Source of the DNA: Elusimicrobiota bacterium | GTDB taxonomy: Bacteria; Elusimicrobiota; Elusimicrobia; UBA1565; UBA9628 | NCBI GenBank assembly: GCA_016182905.1 | Contig: JACPFR010000024.1 | Span: 90,104 to 154,103 of the forward strand | Length of the DNA stretch: 64,000 nucleotides | Reading direction: 5' to 3' | Shown: positions 14,904-23,814 of the stretch, in pieces | Layout of the letters: every line of letters begins with the position of its first letter | Numbering within the stretch: the stretch's first letter is position 1 | Notes under the pieces: model-generated | Told to the model about the DNA's origin: nothing | The model's database searches: none | The model's input: only the letters and a program-made list of their open reading frames with translations | Translations under genes and position numbers: made by a program

Positions 14904-15721
14904 AGCGGCTCGCGCCGGCCGCGCTCATCCTCCTCGCCCTCGGCGCCGCGTTCGTCGTCGGCCGCGGCGGCCCCAGCCGGGAGAGCCTTCTCCCCGTGTC
15001 CCGCGCCGTCGCCGAGCACGGCAAGGCCCTCGACCGGGGCGCCGCGGTCGTCTTCCCGCTCTCGAGCGGCGAGGAACGGGCCATCGGCGAGAAGATCGAC
15101 AAGGACCTGCGGCGCGGGACCGAGCCGGCGCCCGGCACGCCCGGGGCCTCGCGCGCGGCGCTGTGGAAGGAGCTCGGCCTCGAGGCGGCCGGCTCGCCGC
15201 TGGTGACTCGCTTCCGCGGGCGCTACGAGTTCCGGGCCGTCGATCACGGCGGGATCAACGCCTTCGCCGTCCCCGGCGGCTTCGTCTACGCGACCTTCGA
15301 CCTTCTCGAGAGACTTCACGCGGACCCCGACGCGCTCCTGTTCGTGCTCGGCCACGAGATCGGCCATATCGAGCTCGCCCATTGCGCCGACCGCTACCGC
15401 CTGCGCGCGGGCGAGAAGGACCCCGTGCGCGTGGTGCTCGGCGGCGCGATCTTCCTGCCGCGCATGCTCGCCTCCCTGCATTTCTCGCCGAGCCAGGAGC
15501 TCGAGGCCGACGCGTACGCCGTGCGTCTGATGCGCTCGCGCAAGCGCGACCCCGCCGCGGGCCTGCGCCTCTTCGACGCCCTCGGCCTCAAGGCGGAGGA
15601 GGACACGAAGCGCGGCCCGGGCGAGGTCGCCGCCGAGGGCCTCTCCGACTACTTCCGCACGCACCCCGGCTCCTGGGAGCGGCGCGCGGCGCTCGAGCGC
15701 GAGGCCCGGGAGAGCCGATGA
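14900..15721 (+). CDS. M48 family metallopeptidase
   Basis: 273 aa zinc endopeptidase anchored or exported by an N-terminal hydrophobic segment (KRLAPAALILLALGAAFVVG). The catalytic motif is FVLGHEIGHIELAH and the third zinc ligand lies in SQELEADAYAVRLM. The upstream NAFAVPGGFVYA is the usual BepA/YcaL/LoiP signature. Such proteases act in envelope quality control. The GTG start at 14900 overlaps the preceding stop (GTGA) and the stop overlaps the next ATG (ATGA), indicating translational coupling. It lacks the TPR domain of BepA, so it is nearer the short YcaL/LoiP type. Confidence 0.88.
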   Translation: MKRLAPAALILLALGAAFVVGRGGPSRESLLPVSRAVAEHGKALDRGAAVVFPLSSGEERAIGEKIDKDLRRGTEPAPGTPGASRAALWKELGLEAAGSPLVTRFRGRYEFRAVDHGGINAFAVPGGFVYATFDLLERLHADPDALLFVLGHEIGHIELAHCADRYRLRAGEKDPVRVVLGGAIFLPRMLASLHFSPSQELEADAYAVRLMRSRKRDPAAGLRLFDALGLKAEEDTKRGPGEVAAEGLSDYFRTHPGSWERRAALEREARESR

Positions 15722-18700
15722 GGCGGGGCGTCTCCTCGAGGGGCTTCCTCGCCTTCCTGGCCGCGCAGGCGACGAGCGCGTTCAACGACAACGCCTTCAA
15801 GACCTTCGTCATCCTGCTGACGGTCGCGGCCGATCCCGACGGCGCGCCGGCGCTCATCGCGGCGGCCAGCGCGGCGTTCATCGTCCCGTTCCTCCTGTTC
15901 TCGACGCTCGCCGGCGACGCCGCCGACCGCTGGCCGAAGGCCCGCCTCGTCGCCCTGTTCAAGGCGCTGGAGGTGGCACTCCTCCTGCTCGCCGTGCCGG
16001 CTCTCGCGGCGCGCAGCGTGCCGGCCCTGCTGGTCCTCGTCTTCCTGATGGGCGTCCACTCCGCGTTCTTCGGCCCGGTCAAGTTCGCGATCCTCCCCGA
16101 GCTCGTCGAGGACGGCGAGCTGTCCAACGCGAACGGCCTCGTGCAGATGACGAGCTTCGGCGCGATCATCTTAGGCACCACCGCCGCCGCCGAGCTCGTC
16201 ATGCGCCTGCGCGACCGCCCTGGGCTGGCGGCGGCCCTGCTCGCCGCCGTCGCCCTCGCGGGCTTCCTTGGGTCCCTGCTGATCCCCGCCTCGGCCCCGG
16301 CGCGCCCGGGGGCGGCGCTGTCGCTCGACCCGTTCTCGAGCACGGCCGCCAACCTCCGGCACCTCGCCTCTTTGCCGAACGTGAACCTCGCCATCTACGC
16401 GGCCGCCTTCTTCTGGTTCGTCGGAGCGCTGTTCCAGCTGAACCTGCTCGTCTACGGCACGCGCCTCATGGGCCTGAGCGAGGCGGCCTGCGGGCGCTTC
16501 CAGGTGATGCTGGCCCTCGGCATCGGCGCGGGCTCCTTCATCGCCGGGCGGCTGTCGCGCGGCCGCGTCGAGCTCGGCCTCGTCCCGGCGGGCGCGCTCG
16601 GCCTCGTGCTGTTCGGGGCGGACCTGGGCTTCGCCTATCATTCGCCGAACCGCGTGATCTTCGACCTGCTCATGGCGGGGCTGTCCGCCGGCTTCTACGC
16701 GGTGCCGCTTCAGGCCTTCATCCAGCAGCGCAGCCCCGCCGACGAGCGCGGCCGCGTCGTGGCGACGGGCAACTTCCTCTGCTTCGCCGCGATCCTCGTC
16801 GCCTCGGCCGCGCTGTGGGCCCTCGACGCCAAGTTCCGCCTCGACCCGGCCCAGGTCTTCCTCGTCGCCGCCGCGATGTCGGCGGTGATCGCCTACGAGC
16901 TGCTCAAGCGCCTGCCGGATTTCTTCCTGCGGCTTCTCTTCCTGCCGCTGACGCGGTGCATCTACAGCATACGAACGGTCGGCCAAGACAACGTGCCCAT
17001 CGACGGCCCGGTCCTCCTCGTCGCCAACCACGTGTCGTTCATCGACGCCATCCTCATCGCGATGGCCAACCAGCGCCTCGTGCGCTTCCTCATGCTGCGA
17101 GCCTTCTACGACCTGCCCGTCGCCGGCTGGTTCTTCAAGGCGATGGGCTGCATCCCCGTCTCGAGCGGCGACGGCCCGAAGGCCCTCGTGGCCTCGTTCA
17201 AGCGCGCGCGGGAGTACATGATGTCGGGCGAAGCGGTGTGCATATTCGCCGAAGGGGAGATCAGTCGGCACGGCCAGATGCAGCGCTTCAAGCGCGGCTT
17301 CGAGAGCATGGTGCACGGCGTCGAGGTCCCGATCGTGCCGGTGCATTTGGATCAAGTATGGGGAAGCATCTTCAGTTTTTCCGGCGGGAAAATCGTGTTC
17401 AAGTGGCCGCGGAGAATTCCGTATCGGGTTACAGTGAGTTTCGGGAAGCCGATGTCGGCGTCATCGTCGGCATTCGAAGTGAGGCAGGCCATTCTCGCCT
17501 TAGGGGCCGAGGCCTTCACCCATCGCCTTCAAGACAGTCCGCCTTTGCCATTGGCGTTCTCGCGCCAGGCAAAGGCTAAGCCGTTTGCATTGAGCATGGC
17601 CGATTCGTCCGGCACCCGTTTGAACGCCATTCAAGCGTTGACGGGCGCCTATCTCATCGGCAGATCGATATCCGTCAACGTCGCCGAAGGCGACGAAAAC
17701 ATCGGCGTGTACCTCCCGCCGTCGGCCAGCGCCGCGCTCGTCAACGCGGGCCTTCTTCTGCACGGCAAGGTCGCCATAAATTTGAACTACACGGCCAGTA
17801 AAGAGGTCGTGGATGCTTGCGTCAACAAAGCCGGCATTCGAACCATCGTCTCCTCGCGCAAGTTCTCGGAAAAGACGGGCTGGGAACCCGACGGCAAGAA
17901 GATATATGTCGAGGATCTCATGCCGTCCCTGTCCGCGTTCACCAAAGCCGTTCACGCCCTTATTTTCCTCCTCATCCCGTCGTTCCTGCTTGAACGCTCG
18001 TTCTTCGCCAAGGCCCGCGGTTCCTTGGACCGTCTCGCCACCGTCATGTTCACCAGCGGCTCGACCGGGACCCCCAAAGGCGTGATGCTCACGCATGCCA
18101 ATATCCTCGCGAACCTCGAGGCCGTCGCCCAGGTGATCCAATTCGGCCCGGACGACCGCATGTTGGGCGTCCTCCCGTTCTTCCACTCCTTCGGCTTCAC
18201 CGTGACCCTCTGGATGCCCCTGCGCCTCGGCATGGGGACCGTCTACCACTACAATCCGCTCGACGCCCGCCGCATCGGCGAGCTCGCCTCCGATTTCAAA
18301 GTCACCTGCCTCCTCGGCACCCCGACCTTCCTCCTCGCTTGGATGCGGCGCGTCGAGCCCGAGAAGTTCAAGACCTTGCGCCGCGTCGTCGTCGGCGCCG
18401 AGAAGCTGCGCGCGGAGGTCGCCAAGGCCTTCGAGGAGAAATACGGGCTCACCCCGCTCGAGGGCTACGGCGCGACCGAGCTCTCGCCCGTGGCCTCGGC
18501 GAACATCCCCGACATCGCCTGGCCCGGCATCCATCAGACCGGGACCAAGCTCGGCACCGTGGGCCAGCCGCTTCCCGGCGTGTTCATGAAGGTCGTCGAC
18601 CCCGACACCGGCAAGGAGCTCGGTGCGGACCAGCCCGGGCTGCTGCTCGTGAAGGGGCCGAACGTGATGAAGGGCTACCTCGGCGACGAGGCGAAGACGA

Positions 18701-19110
18701 GCGAGGCCGTCAAGGACGGCTACTACGTCACCGGCGACATCGCCCGCATCGACGAAGACGGCTTCGTGACCCTGACCGACCGGCTCTCGCGCTTCTCCAA
18801 GGTGGCCGGGGAGATGGTGCCGCACGTCAAGGTCGAGGAGAGCCTGCACGAGGCGCACGGCGTCCTCGACATGACCTTCGTCGTGGCCGGCGTCCCCGAC
18901 GACAAGCGCGGCGAGCGTCTCGTCGTCCTTTATAAAGCCGAGCTCGACGTCGAGGCCGTCCTGAAAAAACTCGCCGACGTCGGCCTGCCCAAGCTCTGGC
19001 TGCCCGACAAGGGCAACTTCCATAAGGTCGAGCAGTTCCCGCTCCTCGGCTCGGGCAAGCTCGACATGCAGGCCCTCAAGGCCGAAGCTCGGCGCCGAGA
19101 AGGGCTATAA
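15718..19110 (+). CDS. aas: LplT-Aas fusion: lysophospholipid transporter, acyltransferase and acyl-ACP synthetase
   Basis: 1130 aa in three parts. Residues about 1-405 are an MFS lysophospholipid flippase like LplT (SRGFLAFLAAQATSAFNDNA). Residues about 415-600 are a PlsC-type acyltransferase with NHVSFID and FAEGEISRHGQM. Residues about 620-1130 are an AMP-binding acyl-ACP synthetase (TVMFTSGSTGTPKGVMLTHA, GYGATELSPV, YVTGDIARIDEDG). Together they import 2-acyl lysophospholipids, activate fatty acids and re-acylate the lipid at the inner membrane. The same triple fusion is known in other bacteria. The stretch about 17340-18000 is visibly lower in G+C than the flanks. The gene is translationally coupled to the M48 gene. 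Confidence 0.9.
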   Translation: MRRGVSSRGFLAFLAAQATSAFNDNAFKTFVILLTVAADPDGAPALIAAASAAFIVPFLLFSTLAGDAADRWPKARLVALFKALEVALLLLAVPALAARSVPALLVLVFLMGVHSAFFGPVKFAILPELVEDGELSNANGLVQMTSFGAIILGTTAAAELVMRLRDRPGLAAALLAAVALAGFLGSLLIPASAPARPGAALSLDPFSSTAANLRHLASLPNVNLAIYAAAFFWFVGALFQLNLLVYGTRLMGLSEAACGRFQVMLALGIGAGSFIAGRLSRGRVELGLVPAGALGLVLFGADLGFAYHSPNRVIFDLLMAGLSAGFYAVPLQAFIQQRSPADERGRVVATGNFLCFAAILVASAALWALDAKFRLDPAQVFLVAAAMSAVIAYELLKRLPDFFLRLLFLPLTRCIYSIRTVGQDNVPIDGPVLLVANHVSFIDAILIAMANQRLVRFLMLRAFYDLPVAGWFFKAMGCIPVSSGDGPKALVASFKRAREYMMSGEAVCIFAEGEISRHGQMQRFKRGFESMVHGVEVPIVPVHLDQVWGSIFSFSGGKIVFKWPRRIPYRVTVSFGKPMSASSSAFEVRQAILALGAEAFTHRLQDSPPLPLAFSRQAKAKPFALSMADSSGTRLNAIQALTGAYLIGRSISVNVAEGDENIGVYLPPSASAALVNAGLLLHGKVAINLNYTASKEVVDACVNKAGIRTIVSSRKFSEKTGWEPDGKKIYVEDLMPSLSAFTKAVHALIFLLIPSFLLERSFFAKARGSLDRLATVMFTSGSTGTPKGVMLTHANILANLEAVAQVIQFGPDDRMLGVLPFFHSFGFTVTLWMPLRLGMGTVYHYNPLDARRIGELASDFKVTCLLGTPTFLLAWMRRVEPEKFKTLRRVVVGAEKLRAEVAKAFEEKYGLTPLEGYGATELSPVASANIPDIAWPGIHQTGTKLGTVGQPLPGVFMKVVDPDTGKELGADQPGLLLVKGPNVMKGYLGDEAKTSEAVKDGYYVTGDIARIDEDGFVTLTDRLSRFSKVAGEMVPHVKVEESLHEAHGVLDMTFVVAGVPDDKRGERLVVLYKAELDVEAVLKKLADVGLPKLWLPDKGNFHKVEQFPLLGSGKLDMQALKAEARRREGL

Positions 19111-19120
19111 TCCCCGCACG

Positions 19121-20623
19121 ATGCTGATGCTCCTGGTCGCCGCCCTGATCGCCGCGAACGCCCTGTTCGTGCTGATGGAGTTCGCGCTGGTGCGGGTGCG
19201 CCCGGCGCGCGTCGAGGTGCTCGCGCGCAAGGGCGGGCGCCGCGCGCTCGCGGTGCAGGCCGCGCTGAACCGCCTCGACGACTACCTCGCCGCCTGCCAG
19301 GTCGGCATCACGATCCTCTCGCTCACCTTGGGCTGGGTCGGCGAGCCGGCGATCGCGCGCGCGGTCGAGGGGGCTCTGGGCGGCCTGACCCTGATCCTGC
19401 CGCCGATGGTCTTCCACGGCGCGGTCTTCGCGGTGTCCCTCGCCATCCTGTCCTGGCTGCACATCGTTCTGGGCGAGCTCATCCCGCGGACCATCGGCAT
19501 CCAGTTCGCCGAGACCGTGGTCCTGTGGGGCATACTGCCCCTGACGGGCTTCAAGGCCTTTCTGCGCTGGCCAGTGCGCTTCCTGTCGGCGTCCTCGCGC
19601 GGCATCCTGCACGTGTTCCGGGTCAAGCCGGCGTCAGAGGCCGACCATTCCGTCACCGTCGACGAGATGCGCGTGCTGCTCGGCGAGACGCAGGAGCGCG
19701 GCGCGATGCCTCTCGAGCGGCTGCTGCTGCTCGAGAACCTCTTCGACTTCGGCTCGTCCAAGGTCTCCGACGCGATGCGCCCGCGCGAGCGCATCGCCTA
19801 CCTGTCGCTGGCCCGGACCTGGGCCGAGAACCTGGCGGTCATCCGCGACAAGCGCTACTCGCGCTACCCGTTGTGCGAGACCGGCCTCGACTCGGCGATC
19901 GGCTTCGTGCACATCAAGGACCTCCTCCTGACCGAGACCGGCGCGGAGCCCGACCTCAAGGCGCTGCGCCGCGACCTGTACGAGGTGTCCGACGGGGAGC
20001 TCCTGGAAAAGCTGCTCAAGACCATGCCCGACAAGGGCGTGCACCTCGCCGTCGCCCGCGACGGCCTCAACCGCATCATGGGCCTGCTCACGCTCGAGGA
20101 CATCCTGGAGGAGCTCGTCGGCGAGGTCCGCGACGAGTTCGAGAAGACGACGGGCTGGATGGCGGGGGAGTTCTTCTCGCGCGCGGCCGTGGACGCGAAC
20201 CTGCCCACGACGGAGCGCCGGGAGACGATCCGCCACCTGATGGACAAGATGAAGGCCGCCAACCCCGAGCTCGACGCCGAGGCGGCCTTCGCCGCGGTGT
20301 GGGACCGCGAGCTCAAGTTCGCCAGCGCCGTCGGCCGCGGCGTCCTCGTGCCGCACGCCCGGCTGCCCGGCTTGACGACGCCGTTGATCGCGGTGGGCCG
20401 CTTCGCCAAGGCCCCGGCCCTTCCCACCCCCGACGGCGCCCCGCTGCGCCTCGTGTTCCTCATCCTGACCCCGCTCGAGACGCCCACGCTGCAGCTCAAA
20501 GTCCTTCAGCGCATCGCGTCCTTGATCACCAACGAGACCTTGCGGCGCAAGATCCTCCGGGCGAAGTCCGACGAGTCCCTGCTCAACCTCCTGCGCACCG
20601 CCGACACCCTCCTCGCCACTTGA
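19121..20623 (+). CDS. CNNM (DUF21)-CBS-CBS protein with C-terminal PTS EIIA-like domain
   Basis: 500 aa. Residues 1 to about 165 form the CNNM/DUF21 transmembrane domain of the CorC/HlyC-type transporters (LIAANALFVLMEFALVRVRP, ACQVGITILSLTLGWVGEPA). Residues about 205-330 form the CBS pair (VSDAMRPRERIAYLSLARTW, GLLTLEDILEELVGEVRDEF). The usual CorC_HlyC domain is replaced by an EIIA-Fru/PtsN-like domain at about 350-500 (GRGVLVPHARLPGLTTPL, LRLVFLILTPLETPTLQL), with the phospho-acceptor His at residue 412. It is probably an ion exporter under phosphorylation-type or protein-protein control. TATAAT (19106-19111) ends 9 nt before the ATG. Confidence 0.85.
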   Translation: MLMLLVAALIAANALFVLMEFALVRVRPARVEVLARKGGRRALAVQAALNRLDDYLAACQVGITILSLTLGWVGEPAIARAVEGALGGLTLILPPMVFHGAVFAVSLAILSWLHIVLGELIPRTIGIQFAETVVLWGILPLTGFKAFLRWPVRFLSASSRGILHVFRVKPASEADHSVTVDEMRVLLGETQERGAMPLERLLLLENLFDFGSSKVSDAMRPRERIAYLSLARTWAENLAVIRDKRYSRYPLCETGLDSAIGFVHIKDLLLTETGAEPDLKALRRDLYEVSDGELLEKLLKTMPDKGVHLAVARDGLNRIMGLLTLEDILEELVGEVRDEFEKTTGWMAGEFFSRAAVDANLPTTERRETIRHLMDKMKAANPELDAEAAFAAVWDRELKFASAVGRGVLVPHARLPGLTTPLIAVGRFAKAPALPTPDGAPLRLVFLILTPLETPTLQLKVLQRIASLITNETLRRKILRAKSDESLLNLLRTADTLLAT

Positions 20624-20624
20624 G

Positions 20625-20702
20625 TGGTGCCAGGCCTCCCATTATCCCATTACTCTCCAAGCAGTACGGAGGAGTAATGGGATAATGGGAGGCCTGGCAC
20701 CA
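20625..20702. repeat. REP-like hairpin R2 (31-bp perfect arms)
   Basis: Perfect 31-bp arms (20625-20655 and 20672-20702). The arm begins TGGTGCCAGGCCTCCCATTA. It starts 2 bp after the CNNM-EIIA stop and ends just before the hemE promoter. The first 26 bases from GGTGCC are identical to hairpin R4 at 56786, 36 kb away, and the tip resembles R1. Confidence 0.9.
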
Positions 20703-20733
20703 AGCGCCCCCGTCTAAGATGTATTATGTAGGC

Positions 20734-21762
20734 ATGATAAGCGAAAAACTGCGATTTTTGCGGGCTTGCCGCTCCCAGGCCGTCGACGCGACCCCGGTCT
20801 GGTTCATGCGTCAAGCGGGACGCTACATGGCCGAGTACCGGGAGTTGCGCAAGACGCACTCGATACTCGCTCTGGCCAAGACGCCGGAGCTCGCCTGCAA
20901 GGTGACGCTTCAGCCCGTGCGCGCTTTGCCCATCGACGCCGCCATCCTTTTCGCCGACATCCTTCTGATCCTGGAGCCCATGGGGTTGAAGCTGCGCTTC
21001 GCTCCCGGACCGACGATCTCCAATCCCGTGCGCACCGAGGCCGACATCAAGCGCCTGAAGGTCAAGGACGCCGCGGCCGAGCTCGACTGCGTTTTCTCGG
21101 CGGTCAAGCTGATCCGCCGCGAGACCGAGGGCAAGGTGGCGTTGATCGGCTTCGCCGGCGCGCCGTTCACCGTCGCCAGCTACATGATCGAGGGCGGCCA
21201 CTCCGACCACTACAAGCTCACCAAGGCGATGATGACCGACCGGCCGGACCTGTGGGACGCGCTGATGCGCAAGGTCCGGACCGTCACCGTCGAGTATCTC
21301 GAGGCCCAAATCAAGGCCGGCGCCCAGGCCGTGCAGCTCTTCGACTCCTGGATCGGCGTGCTGTCGCCCGACCAGTACCGCCGCCACGTGCGGCCGCACT
21401 CGAAGTGGATCCTCGACCGCCTGGAGAAGTCCGGCGTGCCGGTCATCTCCTTCGGCACCGACACCAACGGCTTCCTCGAGGACTTCGCCTCGGCCGGCGG
21501 CTCGGTGATCGGCGTGGACTGGCGCATCGACATGGACGTCGCGCGCCGCCGCGTCGGCAAGAAGGCCGTGCAGGGCAACCTCGACCCGATCCTGCTGTTC
21601 TCCGGCAAAAAGGCCCTGCGGGCCGCGGTCAAGGACATCATCGACCGCAACGGCGGACGCAAAGGGCACATCTTCAACCTGGGCCACGGCATCCTGCCGA
21701 CGACGCCGGTCGACACCGTCAAGATGGTCGCGGACTGGGTCCACGAGTTCAGCCGGACATGA
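20734..21762 (+). CDS. hemE: Uroporphyrinogen decarboxylase
   Basis: 342 aa cytoplasmic haem-pathway enzyme converting uroporphyrinogen III to coproporphyrinogen III. The substrate-binding N-terminal signature is TPVWFMRQAGRYMAEYRELR; LFADILLILEPMGL and GFAGAPFTVASYMIEGG are also typical. The catalytic Asp lies in FADI, and NLGHGILPTTPVDTVK closes the protein. The ATG at 20734 is preferred over an in-frame ATG at 20719, because TATTAT (20722-20727) ends 6 nt before it and the first start would lie upstream of transcription. It overlaps hemY by 4 bp. Confidence 0.96.
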   Translation: MISEKLRFLRACRSQAVDATPVWFMRQAGRYMAEYRELRKTHSILALAKTPELACKVTLQPVRALPIDAAILFADILLILEPMGLKLRFAPGPTISNPVRTEADIKRLKVKDAAAELDCVFSAVKLIRRETEGKVALIGFAGAPFTVASYMIEGGHSDHYKLTKAMMTDRPDLWDALMRKVRTVTVEYLEAQIKAGAQAVQLFDSWIGVLSPDQYRRHVRPHSKWILDRLEKSGVPVISFGTDTNGFLEDFASAGGSVIGVDWRIDMDVARRRVGKKAVQGNLDPILLFSGKKALRAAVKDIIDRNGGRKGHIFNLGHGILPTTPVDTVKMVADWVHEFSRT

Positions 21763-23201
21763 GACCCGGAAGACCGGCGCCGACGAAGCGCGTCGTCGTC
21801 CTCGGCGGCGGCATCGCCGGCCTTGTCGCGGCCTACGAGCTCTCGAAGAAGGGCCCGTCGGTCGAGGTCACCTTGCTCGAGGCCTCGCCGGTCCTCGGCG
21901 GCAAGATCCGCACGGAGACGATCGACGGCCAGATCTTCGAGATCGGGCCGGACAGCTTCCTCACCACCAAGCCGGAGATGCTCGAGCTCGTGCGCGAGCT
22001 CGGCCTGGAGGGCGAGCTGACCGGCACCGGGCCCGACGCCGGCTTCGACATCCTCGTCGGCGGCCGCTTCGTCCCGATGCCCGCGGGCATGAACCTCATC
22101 GCGCCGACGCGGCTGCTCCCGTTCGCGTTCAGCTCCCTGTTCACTCCGGCCGCGAAGCTGCACATGGCCCTCGAGCCGCTGCGGCCCGCGCGCAAGGACG
22201 GGGCCGACGAGTCGCTCGCCGACTTCACGCGCCGCCGCCTCGGCCCGGAGGCCCTCGAGCGCCTCGTCGGCCCGATGCTCGCCGGCATCTACGCCGGCGA
22301 CCCCGAGCGCATGAGCGTCAGGAGCACGTTCCCGCAGCTGCTCGACATGGAGAAGAAGGGCGGGCTCGTGAAATCGATGTGGCTCGGGTGGCTCGGCACG
22401 AAGCGGGCCCCGCGCAAGGACGGGCTCACGACGTTCGTGACGCTTAAGGGCGGCCTGTCGAAGGTCGTCGAGGCGCTGAAGAGCCGCCTGCCCCCGGGCA
22501 GCGTCCGCGTCGACTGTCCGGCGCAGGCCGTGCGCCGCAGGGACGGGCATTGGGAGGTCGTCACGCCCAACGCCGTGTTCGAGGCCGACGCGGTGATCTC
22601 CGCCCTGCCCGCCTCCGCGCTCGCCGACGTCATCGAGGGCCTCGACCCCGAGCTGTCGATGCGCCTGCGCGAGATCCCGTTCTCGTCCACCGCGACCTCG
22701 GTGCTGATCTACGACGACAAGGACGTGCCGGTCCGGCCCAAGGGCTTCGGCTTCCTCGCCCCCAAGGGCGAAGGGCTGATCGTGACGGCGGGCACGTATT
22801 CCTCGGCGAAATTCCCCGGCCGCGCGGTCCCGGGCAGGACCACGGTCCGCGCCTTCATCGGCGGGGCCGGGCGGGAGGGCGACGCCGAGAGCGCGATCAC
22901 CCGGCTCGAGTCGCGCGTGCGCGCCGATATCGACAAGGTCCTCGGCCTGAAGGGCGCCGCGCCGCTGGCGCAGAAGACGACGCGCTGGATCAAGGCCAAT
23001 CCGCAGTACGAGGTCGGCCACGCGCGCCGCCTCGACCGCATCAGCTCCTGCCTGAGGAGCCACCAGGGGCTGATCCTCGCCGGGGCCTCGTTCAACGGCG
23101 TGGGTCTGCCCGACGGCGTGAAGTCGGGACGCCGCGCGGCCGAACTCGTTCTCGCCGGTTCACGGAGGAGTCATGACGCCGCTCGACCAGGACTTGCTTA
23201 G
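21759..23201 (+). CDS. hemY: Protoporphyrinogen/coproporphyrinogen oxidase (FAD type)
   Basis: 480 aa oxygen-dependent HemY-type oxidase for late haem synthesis. The N-terminal dinucleotide-binding fold is RVVVLGGGIAGLVAAYELSK, and GGKIRTETIDGQIFEIGPDS is the family's second signature. The C-terminus has the FAD-contact region GLILAGASFNGVGLPDGVKS. The start at 21759 overlaps the hemE stop. The C-terminal 9-10 codons overlap mgtC by 29 bp. HemY enzymes act on protoporphyrinogen IX or, in monoderm-type pathways, on coproporphyrinogen III; the sequence alone does not settle which. Confidence 0.93.
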   Translation: MRPGRPAPTKRVVVLGGGIAGLVAAYELSKKGPSVEVTLLEASPVLGGKIRTETIDGQIFEIGPDSFLTTKPEMLELVRELGLEGELTGTGPDAGFDILVGGRFVPMPAGMNLIAPTRLLPFAFSSLFTPAAKLHMALEPLRPARKDGADESLADFTRRRLGPEALERLVGPMLAGIYAGDPERMSVRSTFPQLLDMEKKGGLVKSMWLGWLGTKRAPRKDGLTTFVTLKGGLSKVVEALKSRLPPGSVRVDCPAQAVRRRDGHWEVVTPNAVFEADAVISALPASALADVIEGLDPELSMRLREIPFSSTATSVLIYDDKDVPVRPKGFGFLAPKGEGLIVTAGTYSSAKFPGRAVPGRTTVRAFIGGAGREGDAESAITRLESRVRADIDKVLGLKGAAPLAQKTTRWIKANPQYEVGHARRLDRISSCLRSHQGLILAGASFNGVGLPDGVKSGRRAAELVLAGSRRSHDAARPGLA

Positions 23202-23814
23202 TCTTTTCATCGCGCTGGCGCTCGGCGCCTTCATCGGCCTCGAGCGCGAGCTCAGCGACAAGGCCGCCGGCCTGCGCACCAACATCCTGATCTGCGTGGG
23301 CTCGTGCCTGTTCGCGATCCTCTCGCGCCATCTCGCGTTCACCGCGGGGAGCGACACGACGCGCATCGCCGCGCAGATCGTCTCCGGCATCGGCTTCCTC
23401 GGCGCGGGCGCGATCATGCGCGACGGCGAGCAGGTCACGGGCCTGACCACGGCGGCGACGATCTGGGTCGTCGCCGCGATCGGCGTCACCGTCGGCTACG
23501 GCTTCTACTCCCTGGCGGCGGCGACCGCCGTGATGACCTTGATCGTGCAGGGCGTGTTCCCGCATCTCGACACCCTGATCGACGAGCTGCGCCAGCGCCA
23601 CACCTTCAAGATCACCTCGAACCTCGACGACGAGGGCCTCGAGCAGATCAAGACCATATTCCGGAACTCCGACGTGAAGGTCCTGCGCCGCAAGCTGATG
23701 AAGCGGGCGAACCTGTACTACAGCGAGTGGTACGTCGCCGGCCCGCGTCTCGAGCAGAAGAACGTCGTGCGCCTGCTCCTCGACAACAAGCACGTCCGGG
23801 AGCTCACCTACTGA
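23173..23814 (+). CDS. MgtC/SapB family membrane protein
   Basis: 213 aa. Four or five membrane segments in the first 140 residues with the family signatures ALGAFIGLERELSDKAAGLR, SGIGFLGAGAIMRDG and GLTTAATIWVVAAIGVTVGY. A cytoplasmic ACT-like C-terminal domain (about 145-213) follows. MgtC proteins support growth in low magnesium and modulate the F-type ATP synthase in pathogens; in other bacteria the role is open. GGAGG lies just before the ATG inside the end of hemY, and the stop overlaps the rlmN ATG. Confidence 0.9.
   Translation: MTPLDQDLLSLFIALALGAFIGLERELSDKAAGLRTNILICVGSCLFAILSRHLAFTAGSDTTRIAAQIVSGIGFLGAGAIMRDGEQVTGLTTAATIWVVAAIGVTVGYGFYSLAAATAVMTLIVQGVFPHLDTLIDELRQRHTFKITSNLDDEGLEQIKTIFRNSDVKVLRRKLMKRANLYYSEWYVAGPRLEQKNVVRLLLDNKHVRELTY

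Noticed and set aside
20719..20733. hemE start at ATG 20719
   Set aside because: That ATG precedes or overlaps the -10 box and adds five residues (MYYVG) not found at the start of HemE proteins.
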